The notes under the pieces: model-generated
Told to the model about the DNA's origin: nothing
The model's input: the letters and a program-made list of their open reading frames with translations, nothing else
Database searches by the model: none
NCBI GenBank assembly: GCA_041570195.1
Contig: JBFFWQ010000001.1
Span: 1-64,000 of the forward strand
Direction of reading: 5' to 3'
From: UBA11865 sp041570195
GTDB lineage: Bacteria; Chloroflexota; Anaerolineae; Promineifilales; Promineifilaceae
DNA: 64,000 nt
Translations under genes and position numbers: made by a program
Shown: one piece after another, positions 33,640 to 42,455 of the stretch
How the letters are laid out: the number at the start of each line of letters is the position of its first letter
How positions within the stretch are numbered: the first letter of the stretch is position 1

Positions 33640-34768
33640 AGATCGGCTTTGTCAAAAACTCGGGCGTTACCATCGTATAGTAATCCATATAGCTCTTGCT
33701 GGGCGCAGGAAAGCGAAAAGCCCAAATGGCCAGTGATTCTACATATGGCCAATTGGTCTCGGCGTACTCAATGGCGTCCAAGGTGTACTCGATGCGTTGG
33801 GCGGGCTTGACAGCCAGGGTCCATCGAGGGTGATCGTTCCAACCTGTTTCAGTGATGTACATGGGCGTCGCTTCGTCGCCGTGGGCGAGCATCACTTCGC
33901 GCATGAGTTCGACGCGACGGAAGTTAAGTATGGACTCATCTGGTTCGCTCAGGGCCGGAAACGTTAGTCCGTAGACGTGAACGGCTAGGCCATCGAAGTA
34001 ATCCGCTCCTCCTGATTCATATATGCCGTTGAGATAATCCAGGTCATTGTAGGCCCAAGGAGAATCGGTGGGCTCAAGATTGGGCGCCAGTGCCCCAGCC
34101 AAAACCTGGGTATCCGGAGCAATGGCCTTCACTGCCGGATATACAACCTTCAGCAGGTCAACGTACTCCTGGGGCGGTGTCTTCCGGTAACCCCATTCGA
34201 AGCTGAGGTTTGGTTCATTCCAGACGATAATATGTGTCACTTGGCCATCATAGCGTTCGGCAAATGCGGCCGCAAAGCTGGCGAAATCCTCGTAGGCGTC
34301 AGCATCCAGATAGTTGAGCGGGGTATCCGGCGGCCGCGCCCAGCCTGGCGTCAGACCGAGACGTGCGATTACCGCAACTCCCTGAGCGCTGGCATGGTCT
34401 ACCACCAGGTCAGGATGTTCCCAGGCGATGCCGCCGTCTTCCGCATGATAATAGGCCCAAGGAAAGAATTCGACGATGGTGTTTGCTCCAAGCTCCCTGA
34501 CCATCTGCAAAGTCCGCTGAATCTTCCAGGGTTCAACTTCGTCTGTCAGGCGTGTATGGACCCCGAGAATCGGGTGAGTTGTCTCTACGGCTTGCCGAGG
34601 GCCGGGCACGATCAGTATTGGCGCCGGTTGCAGTACGGCTATCACAAGAGCCAGCAAGGCGAGTCGTAGGCCGCTGGCATATGAGGCTCGTTCTCGCGAA
34701 GATCGAGTCCACAAAAGCAGCGATAAGATCCCGGCCGATGTGGCATGTAGCTTGCTAGGTGGGCGCAC
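33608..34768 (-). CDS. Clan GH-A glycoside hydrolase (GH39/GH5-like), probably exported
   Basis: 386 residues, GTG start. The N-terminal hydrophobic stretch (about 28-50) looks like a signal anchor. A (beta/alpha)8 barrel follows. The acid/base Glu is in IIVWNEPNLSF (about 190) and the nucleophile Glu in MYITETGWNDH (about 315). Barrel strands GANTIVEFFPW and VIARLGLTPGW precede them. This is a retaining glycosidase of the GH-A clan; xylosidase, glucanase or endo-type activity cannot be separated by eye. It is translationally close to the solute-binding gene. Confidence 0.82.
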   Translation of the reverse strand: MRPPSKLHATSAGILSLLLWTRSSRERASYASGLRLALLALVIAVLQPAPILIVPGPRQAVETTHPILGVHTRLTDEVEPWKIQRTLQMVRELGANTIVEFFPWAYYHAEDGGIAWEHPDLVVDHASAQGVAVIARLGLTPGWARPPDTPLNYLDADAYEDFASFAAAFAERYDGQVTHIIVWNEPNLSFEWGYRKTPPQEYVDLLKVVYPAVKAIAPDTQVLAGALAPNLEPTDSPWAYNDLDYLNGIYESGGADYFDGLAVHVYGLTFPALSEPDESILNFRRVELMREVMLAHGDEATPMYITETGWNDHPRWTLAVKPAQRIEYTLDAIEYAETNWPYVESLAIWAFRFPAPSKSYMDYYTMVTPEFLTKPIYDTLKEFTGN

Positions 34769-34794
34769 AGATTTCGTAACTCACCTCAAGAATC

Positions 34795-36021
34795 TCAGAT
34801 GACTTCATCCGCAGCATCTTCCCGCTGCTTTAAGTCTGTGTAGTGGTCCGCCCACCAGTTGAGATGGGACATAATAGCATCTATCCTGACATCTTCGGGC
34901 GCATTGCGCTCGGGCAAAGGATCGGGCGGCACGGTACTCATCATCTTGAGCGCGCGCGCCAATAGCTCGCTGCGCAATTGCACGTTTAGCAGCTTGTTCT
35001 GAAAATCATGAACCAGCATGGACAGGTCCGAATCTTCGGCCGTGAAATAAGCGTGAGGCAAGTCGGCAAGCTGCAATTCAGAGGGCAGACGGGCCAGCCC
35101 ACGGAAAGCAAAGGACCGCGATATCTCAAGGCCGGCCAGTGGGTCTGCGCCCCAAGCGTGATGGTAACTTTGAACGAGGTAGTCTGTGCTATCCTCGTAA
35201 CTCGCAATCAAGCGCAATTGCGAAGGCGTCGTAACTCTGATGCTACGATATTGATCAGTCACTCTATCGGCCACTTGCGACCAATCTGTGCTTGCGATTC
35301 GCCGAGCCAATTCCACCGGCTCCAGATCGGGCATGACCAATATCAGGTGACTGTCCATTTCGTAGATGGCCCGCAGGTCGCCAACTAGCGGCGGCGCATT
35401 CGGAGTAGCTTGATCGGGCCATAGTACCAGTGACTCTTCTTCCATTTTCTTGCATGCGAACCCCAACACGCGACCCGCCAGCACGGCCGGTGACTCGTCG
35501 GCGTCGACCGGCCAGCCAAACAGGCGACGAGCCAGACTGCGCAGCGAGGCGAGACTCTCCTGGGCTTCTTTTGCCGGCAGAAGCTCTGGAGCCAGGGCGG
35601 CCGAGGCTCGCATGGCCTGGGCGGCCACATTGGCCAGCTCTTCCTTGGCGCTCACCAGGACTTCGGGCTCGAAGTCTATCGGGGCGCCGAAAAGCAATTG
35701 ACCTGATCGGCACAAATGGGCGTTAAGCAGCGGGTTGAGCCGTAGATGTCTCTTCAACGCAGGAAGCGTTGCCAGCAACGGCACGCGTCTGAGAACTGGA
35801 CCGCGTACCGTCCAAATCGTATTCCTGTACTCTTCGCGAAGCAAGTGCAGGTCGGATAGGCCACCAATAACCACCACGAGGTTGATATCTGACTGATCAG
35901 CCTGGTACGTTCCATCGCTAAGGCTACCGTACAGGTAGACTGAAAGCAGCCCATCACCTAGCGCCGAATTCATGGCGCCAATAACCGCCTCGATTGTCAT
36001 GTAGGCCAAGGAACGCGACAT
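34795..36021 (-). CDS. Nucleotidyltransferase-domain protein
   Basis: 408 residues, ATG after GGAAGTGAG. The N-terminus carries the minimal polymerase-beta-type motif YLYGSLSDGTYQADQSDINLVVV, with Gly-Ser (about 32) and the D-x-N variant at about 46-48. In SDINL, Asn replaces the second catalytic Asp of SDxDL, so transferase activity may be lost. The rest is helical and unfamiliar (about 110-400). Unlike the protein at 14952 it does not resemble ANT(6). Substrate unknown. About 250 bases upstream hold no convincing gene. Confidence 0.7.
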   Translation of the reverse strand: MSRSLAYMTIEAVIGAMNSALGDGLLSVYLYGSLSDGTYQADQSDINLVVVIGGLSDLHLLREEYRNTIWTVRGPVLRRVPLLATLPALKRHLRLNPLLNAHLCRSGQLLFGAPIDFEPEVLVSAKEELANVAAQAMRASAALAPELLPAKEAQESLASLRSLARRLFGWPVDADESPAVLAGRVLGFACKKMEEESLVLWPDQATPNAPPLVGDLRAIYEMDSHLILVMPDLEPVELARRIASTDWSQVADRVTDQYRSIRVTTPSQLRLIASYEDSTDYLVQSYHHAWGADPLAGLEISRSFAFRGLARLPSELQLADLPHAYFTAEDSDLSMLVHDFQNKLLNVQLRSELLARALKMMSTVPPDPLPERNAPEDVRIDAIMSHLNWWADHYTDLKQREDAADEVI

Positions 36022-36269
36022 AGCTCACTTCCGCTTTGAAGACAGTTGGTCTGGAATCGGCCACGGTGAAGACGCAATCGTCTTCATCAATCTGGATTAT
36101 ATCCACCAGCCAGGTGGTACGCGAATGGCCCCAATGTCCCAGGTCGGCGGAAAACACTGCGCAGGTTAGCCGGCTAATGCGTAACAAGCCAGGAGCGGTT
36201 CATTACTCGGATTAGCAAGACCATAATCGCGATGTGCGGGTATAATAGTTGGACAGGGAGACGAAACGA

Positions 36270-37220
36270 ATGCGAATATTGGTTACCGGTGCGACAGGTT
36301 TTGCCGGGTCGCACCTTGTAGATCTGCTTCTTTCCGAGGAACATCAAGTATTTGGCCTGGTACATCCGGCCACCAGCCACCAGCCCTGGCCCAGCCATCA
36401 GAGCTTTGTACCGGTTCAAGGCGATTTGCTCAACCTGGCGTCGCTGAATGCTGCATTTGAGGTAGCCCGGCCGGATCAGGTTTATCATCTTGGCGGGCAG
36501 GCGTCGCCGGGCAGGTCATGGCTTGAGCCCGCCGAAACCGTAGCGGTCAATACCGGCGGCACGGCCAATGTGCTGCACGCTGCCCAGGCCTTTGGTCGTT
36601 CCAGAGTACTGATAGTCACCAGCGCTCATATCTACGGCACGATAAGAGCCGAAGATCTGCCGCTCAACGAGGCGACGCCGCCGGTCCCAGAACATCCATA
36701 TGGGGTGAGTAAACTGGCGGCCGCACTGCTGGCGCCGATCTATTGGCAACGTTATGGCTTGCCGGTCGTCGAGGCCCGACCGTTTAATCATATCGGTCCT
36801 CGGCAGACACGCGGATTCGTCGTACCCGATTTTGCCAGCCAGGTAGCGGCCGTAAAACTGAAGCAGAGTGAGGCTGAGATTCGGGTTGGCAACCTGGATG
36901 CGGAGCGTGATTTCACGGATGTGCGTGATGTGGTCAGGGCGTATCACTTGTTGGCAAACCGTGGCCAACCGGGAGAGTCCTATCTCGTATGCTCAGGTAC
37001 AGCCGTGTCGATTCGTCTCATCCTAGATACATTGCTTGAACTTGCTGATTGTCCGGTGAAAATCGTGCCCGATCCCGAGCGGATGAGGCCGGCCGAAAAT
37101 CCCACAATCGTGGGCAGCTATCAGAAGCTCAAGCGGGAGACCGGCTGGGAGCCGACTATTACCCTGAGTCAGTCACTTAAAGACACGTTGGAGGATTGGT
37201 TGGAAAGGCGATCCGCGTGA
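36270..37220 (+). CDS. NAD(P)-dependent sugar epimerase/dehydratase, Rmd-like (GDP-6-deoxy-4-keto-mannose reductase type)
   Basis: 316 residues, ATG after GGGAG, with a TATAAT box at 36241-36246. The short-chain Rossmann motif is VTGATGFAGSHL (about 6-17) and the catalytic YGVSK sits near 145-149. HLGGQASPGRSW, RPFNHIGPRQTRGFVVPDFA and RDFTDVRDVVRAY match GDP-sugar reductases of the Rmd group. The product could be GDP-rhamnose or a related 6-deoxyhexose for surface glycans. The last four bases overlap the tlyA start. Confidence 0.85.
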   Translation: MRILVTGATGFAGSHLVDLLLSEEHQVFGLVHPATSHQPWPSHQSFVPVQGDLLNLASLNAAFEVARPDQVYHLGGQASPGRSWLEPAETVAVNTGGTANVLHAAQAFGRSRVLIVTSAHIYGTIRAEDLPLNEATPPVPEHPYGVSKLAAALLAPIYWQRYGLPVVEARPFNHIGPRQTRGFVVPDFASQVAAVKLKQSEAEIRVGNLDAERDFTDVRDVVRAYHLLANRGQPGESYLVCSGTAVSIRLILDTLLELADCPVKIVPDPERMRPAENPTIVGSYQKLKRETGWEPTITLSQSLKDTLEDWLERRSA

Positions 37221-37996
37221 CGAAGAAGAAGCAACGGCTTGACCTATTGCTTGTTGAGCGTGGACTTGTAGAGACTCGGTCGCAGGGCCAGGTGCTGGTT
37301 ATGGCAGGCGAGGTACGGGTCGATGGGGCAACAGCTGTGAAACCGAGCACACTGGTTAGCCAACAGGCGACGATAGAAGTCGTTGCACCCGCGCCATACG
37401 TGAGCCGGGGCGGATATAAGTTGGCGGCTGCATTGAGCCAATTCAATATCGACGTGATCGATGAAGTTTGCGCGGATGTTGGCGCTTGTACAGGCGGATT
37501 CACGGATGTATTGTTGCAAGAAGGCGCGGCCAGAGTCTACGCCATCGACGTTGGCTACGGCCAGATTGACTGGAGATTACGCCAAGACTCGCGCGTAGTA
37601 GTCATGGAGCGCACCAATGCCCGACACCTGGAAAGCCTGCCGGAACTTATTGGTGTTGTCACCATCGACGTCTCCTTCATTTCATTGCGGTTGATTCTAC
37701 CTTCCGCCGTTGGCTGGTTGACGGAAAAAGGGCAGATAGTGGCTTTAATCAAGCCTCAGTTTGAGGCGGGACCGGCGAGTGTTGGAAAGGGGGGAGTTGT
37801 GCGGTCGACTGCAGTTCACCAGCACGTGCTGCGCGATGTTTTGGCCTGGTGCATCGATCATGATCTGGCGCCCTGCGGTCTCATCCGCTCCCCAATCACG
37901 GGAACGGAAGGTAACATTGAGTTTCTGGTCTGGCTTCGCCGTGGACAAGAAGCAGCGCTTGATCTGGAATCGGCGATTAACAGCGTAATAGCGTGA
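37217..37996 (+). CDS. tlyA: TlyA-family 2'-O-methyltransferase (16S/23S rRNA; hemolysin-A family)
   Basis: 259 residues from the GTG in the GTGA overlap. An S4 RNA-binding domain (about 6-65; RLDLLLVERGLVETRSQGQVL) is followed by an FtsJ-like methyltransferase. That has DVGACTGGFTDVLL (SAM binding, about 88-101), MERTNAR and TIDVSFISL. The family methylates rRNA ribose at 16S and/or 23S sites. Mycobacterial TlyA gives capreomycin sensitivity. Cytosolic. Confidence 0.92.
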   Translation: MTKKKQRLDLLLVERGLVETRSQGQVLVMAGEVRVDGATAVKPSTLVSQQATIEVVAPAPYVSRGGYKLAAALSQFNIDVIDEVCADVGACTGGFTDVLLQEGAARVYAIDVGYGQIDWRLRQDSRVVVMERTNARHLESLPELIGVVTIDVSFISLRLILPSAVGWLTEKGQIVALIKPQFEAGPASVGKGGVVRSTAVHQHVLRDVLAWCIDHDLAPCGLIRSPITGTEGNIEFLVWLRRGQEAALDLESAINSVIA

Positions 37997-38006
37997 GGTG
38001 TGGGAC

Positions 38007-40826
38007 CTAGTCTGCTGTGGGCGAGACTTCGGCTTTCATCTCAACTTGCCGTTCAGGAGCGGTCGAAACAGCTACCTGAAGCCAGACAGTGAAGGCGGCG
38101 CCAGAACCCTGCCCGCTTTCGGCCTCGATTCGACCCTGGTGACGTTCGACGATCTCCTTGCAGATGGCTAGGCCGAGGCCGGTGCCCGGCGCGCCACTGT
38201 CAAGGGCAGTCTCTCCACGATAGAAGCGGTCAAACAGATGGGGCAAGTCGATCGAGGTGATCCCAGGTCCATTGTCAGAGACACGGATCCAGATTTCCGA
38301 AGCGTCGCCATTTTGTTCCATTCCCGATTCGATATTGATGTCGCCGCCGGCGGGAGTGTAGTTCAGGGCATTCACCACCAAATTCATTAGAACCAACTCT
38401 AGTTGGCCTCGATCGGCAAGAACGAGTGGCAGCTCGGACGGGACATCCGTGGACACGTGCATGCTGTTACTTTGAATTCGTGCGTTGCAGCTGGTGACCA
38501 CGGCGTCAACCGTTTCGCCGATCGAAACTGGCTCCAGGCGAGTTGGGATCTTGCCGGTCTCCAATTTGGCCAGGTCGAGTAGATCTTCGATGATATTCGC
38601 TAGCCGGTCCGTCTCCCTATCGAGGACGGTCATGTAGTTTTCCTTCTTCTCAGGCTTACCACGCCTCAGCAACATCAGATAAGTCTTGATTGTCGTCAGC
38701 GGCGTCTTAAGCTCATGGGTAACGCTGGAAATGATGTTTGATTTCACGCGATCCACTTCTTTGAGCTTACTGATGTCAGATTGAACGCCAACAAAGCCGG
38801 TCAATTCCCCGTCCGGGGAGTTGATGGGAGCCACGGCCAGGCTCACATCGCTGTAGGATCCGTCCTGACGCTCTAGTAGCAGCTCGCCACTCCAGCCGCT
38901 GCCAGTATAGATGGCTGTCCACATATGCCGATAGGCCTCGGGGGTCTGCTCGTCAGTCTTCCACAGGTCAAGCGATTTGCCACGCAGCTCGTCGGTGGAA
39001 TATCCTGATTGCAGGGCCATCTCCGCGTTGGTATACAAGATGATGCCGGCTTGATCGGTAAAGAAGATCCCCTCTCCGGCGCTGTCCAGAATGGCCTGCG
39101 TCCGATCTCTTTCGGCCTGGAGCTCGGCCGTGCGCTCGGCCACCTGTTCCGCCAGGTTGTCGGCATGCCTTTGCAGCGCTTCATAGAGGCGCACGTTCTC
39201 GATTACTGGCGACATCTGGTTGGCCAATGTCTGCAGCAAATCGATGTCGTTCTGGGGATAGAAATCGTCTGGGTCCCGACGGCCGAACAGCCATACGCCA
39301 AGTGTCTGATCTCTAGCTACCAGGGCAATAGACAGCCTAACCCAGTCGAGGCGCTCTAGCCGCGAACTGCCTGGCGGCCGATAAGCGCCGGCTCCGGCCT
39401 GAAGAGCTTCCAATTGGGCTCGGCTTTCTGGCAACGTAGTTTCCGGTATGCGCTCGGCATACATGAGGTCGAGCTTGCCGTCATCAGAATCGAGAACCAG
39501 GGCCGACTGACGGATCAGCATTGAAGGAAGAATGTCCTTGGTCAACGATACGGCCATGGTATTGCGATTCAATGTCGACGGTATCTGGCTGGCGAAGACG
39601 CGTAGAATATCATCAGGATCATGCTCGGTTCCGTAAGCCAGGCGGTTCACGGCGTCTTGCATTCTGCGAACCAGTGGCGGGATCGCCAATACAAAGACGA
39701 TTGAAACGAACAGCAGGAAAACGGTTCTAGTGCCCGAAGCCGTTATCCATTGTTCCCCAAGCAGGAGCACAATGACAAACAAAGTAGGGTAGATTAAGAT
39801 GAAACTGTAGAGGCTTAGCAGGCGATTTGCTCTGAACTCAAGCGCGCCTAACTGCCGCTTGTAAATCGCATAGGTGTATGAAATGGGCAGTATGGGGAGA
39901 GAAATGAAGGCAATCGACAATGCCAGAACGCTGGGAACGGATATACCGGTCATGACGGGCACCTGGACCAACAGCAACGCCGGCCCAAATGCGAGACCGA
40001 GACCGGCGAGCATCAGGCGCGCCGAGTGACGATCTGAACTTGGAGTTCTCTTGCTAATGGTGCGATAGATCAGGAGGAGGAAGCTGATTAATATGGCCAG
40101 GCTAATGGCCAATAAACTGGTACTTCTGGGGATCAGACGCAGAAGCTCGGCAATTGTCAGAACGATGACCATACCGTAGAGAGCCCGAATGATGAGGCCC
40201 TTTCGCTTGGCCATTAAAGGATTGGGCACCGTGAAGTGAAGATGCACAAAGACCGGCGCCATCATCCAGCCTACAATGATGGCGACGTACCGAGCTCCGC
40301 TCACCTGCCAGTTGGCAATGCTGCCCACACCAATCCAGATGGCCGTCAAATACATGGCGGCGATCAATAGCTGCCAACGGCGATCCCTCGGCCGCAGGAA
40401 CAGGAGAACAGCCGTGCCAGCGAGCCAGAAAGGAAAGAACCACAAGGAAGTAACCAGCCGTTTGAGCCGATCATCCAGGCTTGGCTGTGGCATCACTAGG
40501 TCTACTTCCTGGCCGTCGTCCTTGACCAAATTGGGTACACTCTCGCCGGGCAAATAGCCTCTGAACGGCACACTCAACCAGTCATTGAGATACTGCTCGT
40601 AGCTCAAATCCCCAATCTGAACGAGAACGTCTTCAACCTCGAGTCCTGGTTGAACGGTATCGACGATTCTCCAACCAGCAACAAAGGATGTGATTTCAAC
40701 ACCTGGATAGGGTGTCAATAGTATGTAGCTGAGGGCGTAAAAGGCATAGAGTGCAAAGACAGCGAGAGATACCGCCAACAGGCGCCAATCTGAACGATTA
40801 AACAGACTTGGCAGACGTCCACTCAT
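38007..40826 (-). CDS. ComP-like membrane histidine kinase (PDZ-like loop, 8 TM, GAF, PAS, HisKA, HATPase)
   Basis: 939 residues from ATG 40826; a TTG six bases upstream is also open. TM1 (about 15-37) is followed by an extracytoplasmic PDZ-like loop (about 45-115; VQPGLEVEDVLVQIGD). Seven more spans end near 385 with a Y-A-I-Y...EFRANRLLSLYSF pattern. This is the sensor layout of Bacillus ComP. Then come a GAF-like region ending NQMSPVIENVRLYEAL, a PAS domain (about 585-700), HisKA with the phospho-His in SSVTHELKTPL (about 704) and HATPase (N box about 816, GTGLGL about 883). Bacillus ComP has a HisKA_3 core, so the output half differs. No response regulator adjoins it. Likely input is the peptide made 1.5 kb upstream. 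Confidence 0.88.
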   Translation of the reverse strand: MSGRLPSLFNRSDWRLLAVSLAVFALYAFYALSYILLTPYPGVEITSFVAGWRIVDTVQPGLEVEDVLVQIGDLSYEQYLNDWLSVPFRGYLPGESVPNLVKDDGQEVDLVMPQPSLDDRLKRLVTSLWFFPFWLAGTAVLLFLRPRDRRWQLLIAAMYLTAIWIGVGSIANWQVSGARYVAIIVGWMMAPVFVHLHFTVPNPLMAKRKGLIIRALYGMVIVLTIAELLRLIPRSTSLLAISLAILISFLLLIYRTISKRTPSSDRHSARLMLAGLGLAFGPALLLVQVPVMTGISVPSVLALSIAFISLPILPISYTYAIYKRQLGALEFRANRLLSLYSFILIYPTLFVIVLLLGEQWITASGTRTVFLLFVSIVFVLAIPPLVRRMQDAVNRLAYGTEHDPDDILRVFASQIPSTLNRNTMAVSLTKDILPSMLIRQSALVLDSDDGKLDLMYAERIPETTLPESRAQLEALQAGAGAYRPPGSSRLERLDWVRLSIALVARDQTLGVWLFGRRDPDDFYPQNDIDLLQTLANQMSPVIENVRLYEALQRHADNLAEQVAERTAELQAERDRTQAILDSAGEGIFFTDQAGIILYTNAEMALQSGYSTDELRGKSLDLWKTDEQTPEAYRHMWTAIYTGSGWSGELLLERQDGSYSDVSLAVAPINSPDGELTGFVGVQSDISKLKEVDRVKSNIISSVTHELKTPLTTIKTYLMLLRRGKPEKKENYMTVLDRETDRLANIIEDLLDLAKLETGKIPTRLEPVSIGETVDAVVTSCNARIQSNSMHVSTDVPSELPLVLADRGQLELVLMNLVVNALNYTPAGGDINIESGMEQNGDASEIWIRVSDNGPGITSIDLPHLFDRFYRGETALDSGAPGTGLGLAICKEIVERHQGRIEAESGQGSGAAFTVWLQVAVSTAPERQVEMKAEVSPTAD

Positions 40827-41020
40827 GCTCAATGTACCATGCGCGCCGGCTATGCCAAACTGGACAACTACGCCAGCTGCTTAGTTGGCCAGGTTAGCAT
40901 CTTTGACCGTCTTCTAAGTGTAGCGATATCACATGATAGAAGCCAGTCTAACCGCGAGCATGAATGTTGCCCTTGGATCCTAACCGGCCGCGTAAGACCG
41001 TTAGTCCGAAGATTACATAC

Positions 41021-41050
41021 ATTGTAACGAGACAAGCCTACTCTAGGCAA
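41021..41050 (-). promoter_or_regulatory. Candidate promoter of the histidine kinase gene
   Basis: On the minus strand TTGCCT (41050-41045), 18 bases and TACAAT (41026-41021). It lies in the 268-base gap between the prenyltransferase and the kinase, which has no supportable gene. It would allow kinase expression independent of the upstream pair. Confidence 0.45.
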
Positions 41051-41100
41051 TCCCCCGATACTACCAGACAGAGCTGCCAGAGACTTTAGGGTTGGGGTAA

Positions 41101-42093
41101 TTATTGGTTACTTGAAAGCGGCTCAAGAAGCTCCTCTCGCGACAGCTCAACGCCGGCCAGTTGGAGGAGGCTCAACAGCGAGTCGGCATAGCTGTCCAGC
41201 AGATCGCTCATGGCAGGCCGATCTGCAAGATCCATTGCTGTCAGGGCATGGTGGGCTGCCTGATAGCGAGTGACAAGCAGGTAGGCACTGTAGGCAACCG
41301 CACCCGAGGAAACAAGTATCTGCTGCGCTTCGGCCAACGCACTGGGATCCTCCGTGCGGGGCAATAATTCGGCAAAACGGGGCCGAAGCGGATGGTCTGC
41401 CGTTTGAGCATAGAGTAATAGCAGGTTATTCCGGCCCTGTTTCCAGTCCGCATTGGCCGGCGTCTGGAGCGCATCAGACAGGTCATCTTCAATCTGGATG
41501 ATTTCGCCGAAGAGCATGCCGAGATCATACATTTGTGAAGCAAGCGTCGAGGAAGCGCCGCCGGCGACGGCGCCCACCTTCAACGCCCCACCGTAGAAGG
41601 GTGTGCTCTTTGCGGTTACAACCCTCCAGTAGTTTGACTGGCCGCCTAGGTTCTGAACATCTAGATGCTGACCAATCGCCGTTTGCAGACCAACTTGAGA
41701 GAAGGTGGCCATGACAGCCAGTTTCCGATTGGGGTCGAGAGGCGAAGCGTCGATCAGTCGCGAGGCCAGCGCTTCGTAGGCCAACGCCATATTGGATGCC
41801 GGCCCAACGCCATAATTGACGTGGGCGCCGCGCGAATCGTCGTCGAGTATGTCGTCGACGATAATGATGCTAAGCTGGAGGCATGCGATTGCCGCCGCCA
41901 CGGGCAGCGCGTCGGCGCGCGTGCCGCCAGCAGCCTGACAGGCAATTAAAGGCAACTCCCAGTCAGGACGAGAGGCTTCGCCTGCCTGGTCAAAGACGGC
42001 CGCCAATTCGGGCCAGTCAACGATCTCGGGCAGGCTGGCAACAAGGTCGCGAATCTGTCGAAAACTCACAATGCTAACACGCCGTCGCACCAA
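41101..42093 (-). CDS. ComQ-like isoprenyl transferase (polyprenyl synthetase fold)
   Basis: 330 residues, helical, with two Asp-rich motifs: VDDILDDDSRG (about 97-107) and IQIEDDLSD (about 198-206). The spacing differs from chain-elongating synthases, which have DDxxD...RRG. Several features match my memory of Bacillus ComQ: the (M/V)DDxxDxD form, IGQHLDVQN against QGQHDDITN, and GAVAYSAYLL near the C-terminus against GVTQYISVLL. ComQ prenylates a Trp of pre-ComX. The peptide gene 169 bases upstream carries Trp near its C-terminus. Start codon is uncertain (TTG 42093, GTG 42090 or GTG 42069). Alternative: an ordinary short-chain prenyl diphosphate synthase. Confidence 0.82.
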   Translation of the reverse strand: MVRRRVSIVSFRQIRDLVASLPEIVDWPELAAVFDQAGEASRPDWELPLIACQAAGGTRADALPVAAAIACLQLSIIIVDDILDDDSRGAHVNYGVGPASNMALAYEALASRLIDASPLDPNRKLAVMATFSQVGLQTAIGQHLDVQNLGGQSNYWRVVTAKSTPFYGGALKVGAVAGGASSTLASQMYDLGMLFGEIIQIEDDLSDALQTPANADWKQGRNNLLLLYAQTADHPLRPRFAELLPRTEDPSALAEAQQILVSSGAVAYSAYLLVTRYQAAHHALTAMDLADRPAMSDLLDSYADSLLSLLQLAGVELSREELLEPLSSNQ

Positions 42094-42141
42094 GGGCCTG
42101 GACGGCCTATTTCTACAGTGGTCAACGCAAATTAACTAGCC

Positions 42142-42172
42142 GAGTTGGCCAGCCAAGCTGGCTGGCCAACTC
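42142..42172. repeat. Perfect 14-bp inverted repeat between peptide and prenyltransferase genes
   Basis: GAGTTGGCCAGCCA and TGGCTGGCCAACTC enclose a three-base loop. In RNA it is a very stable stem-loop. No T-run follows on the minus strand (GGCTAGTTAATTTGC), so it is not a standard terminator. It may set the ratio of peptide to enzyme by attenuation or mRNA protection. Confidence 0.9.
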
Positions 42173-42262
42173 GACCAGCGACTAATTAAATTGTGGCAGA
42201 CCCGCAAGAAGCCGGCTGTCAAGAACACGCTAGCCAGCAGATAACCCTGCGAGCGGCAGTCT

Positions 42263-42433
42263 TTAGTAGGACCAGCCTGCCCAACTCCCGAGGGGCTTCA
42301 GTCCTTGCGTCTCCGTTATTGATTTTGCTTCACCGATCTCCGACAGTTTCTTGAGCGCTATCATGAGCGGGCTCTGTGGTGATTCATCTTTCAGCATCTC
42401 ATGGAACGTGTCCATATTGATCTGGGTGTTCAT
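42263..42433 (-). CDS. 56-residue ComX-like pheromone precursor candidate
   Basis: The gene starts at ATG 42433 after a strong AGAGGAG six bases upstream. The product begins MNTQINMDTFHEMLKDE, continues through a helical KKLSEIGEAKS segment and ends GLKPLGSWAGWSY. The 56-residue length, charged helical leader and C-terminal Trp residues (51 and 54) fit ComX precursors (about 55-73 residues). In those a C-terminal Trp is isoprenylated. It is the first gene of a minus-strand set with the ComQ-like enzyme and the ComP-like kinase, and has its own near-consensus promoter at 42682-42710. No sequence identity to a known ComX is claimed; ComX peptides barely conserve sequence. Confidence 0.65.
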   Translation of the reverse strand: MNTQINMDTFHEMLKDESPQSPLMIALKKLSEIGEAKSITETQGLKPLGSWAGWSY

Positions 42434-42455
42434 CCTATACTCCTCTTTCCACTTT

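Noticed and set aside
35954..36187. 77-codon minus-strand frame upstream of the nucleotidyltransferase
   Set aside because: It runs into the next gene in another frame and lacks a ribosome-binding site. The last residues come from the neighbour's sequence.
40868..41050. 60-codon minus-strand frame between prenyltransferase and kinase, considered as a second peptide
   Set aside because: It starts at TTG only two bases after a G-run and overlaps the likely kinase promoter. Its composition is Arg/Cys-rich and unlike a pheromone precursor.
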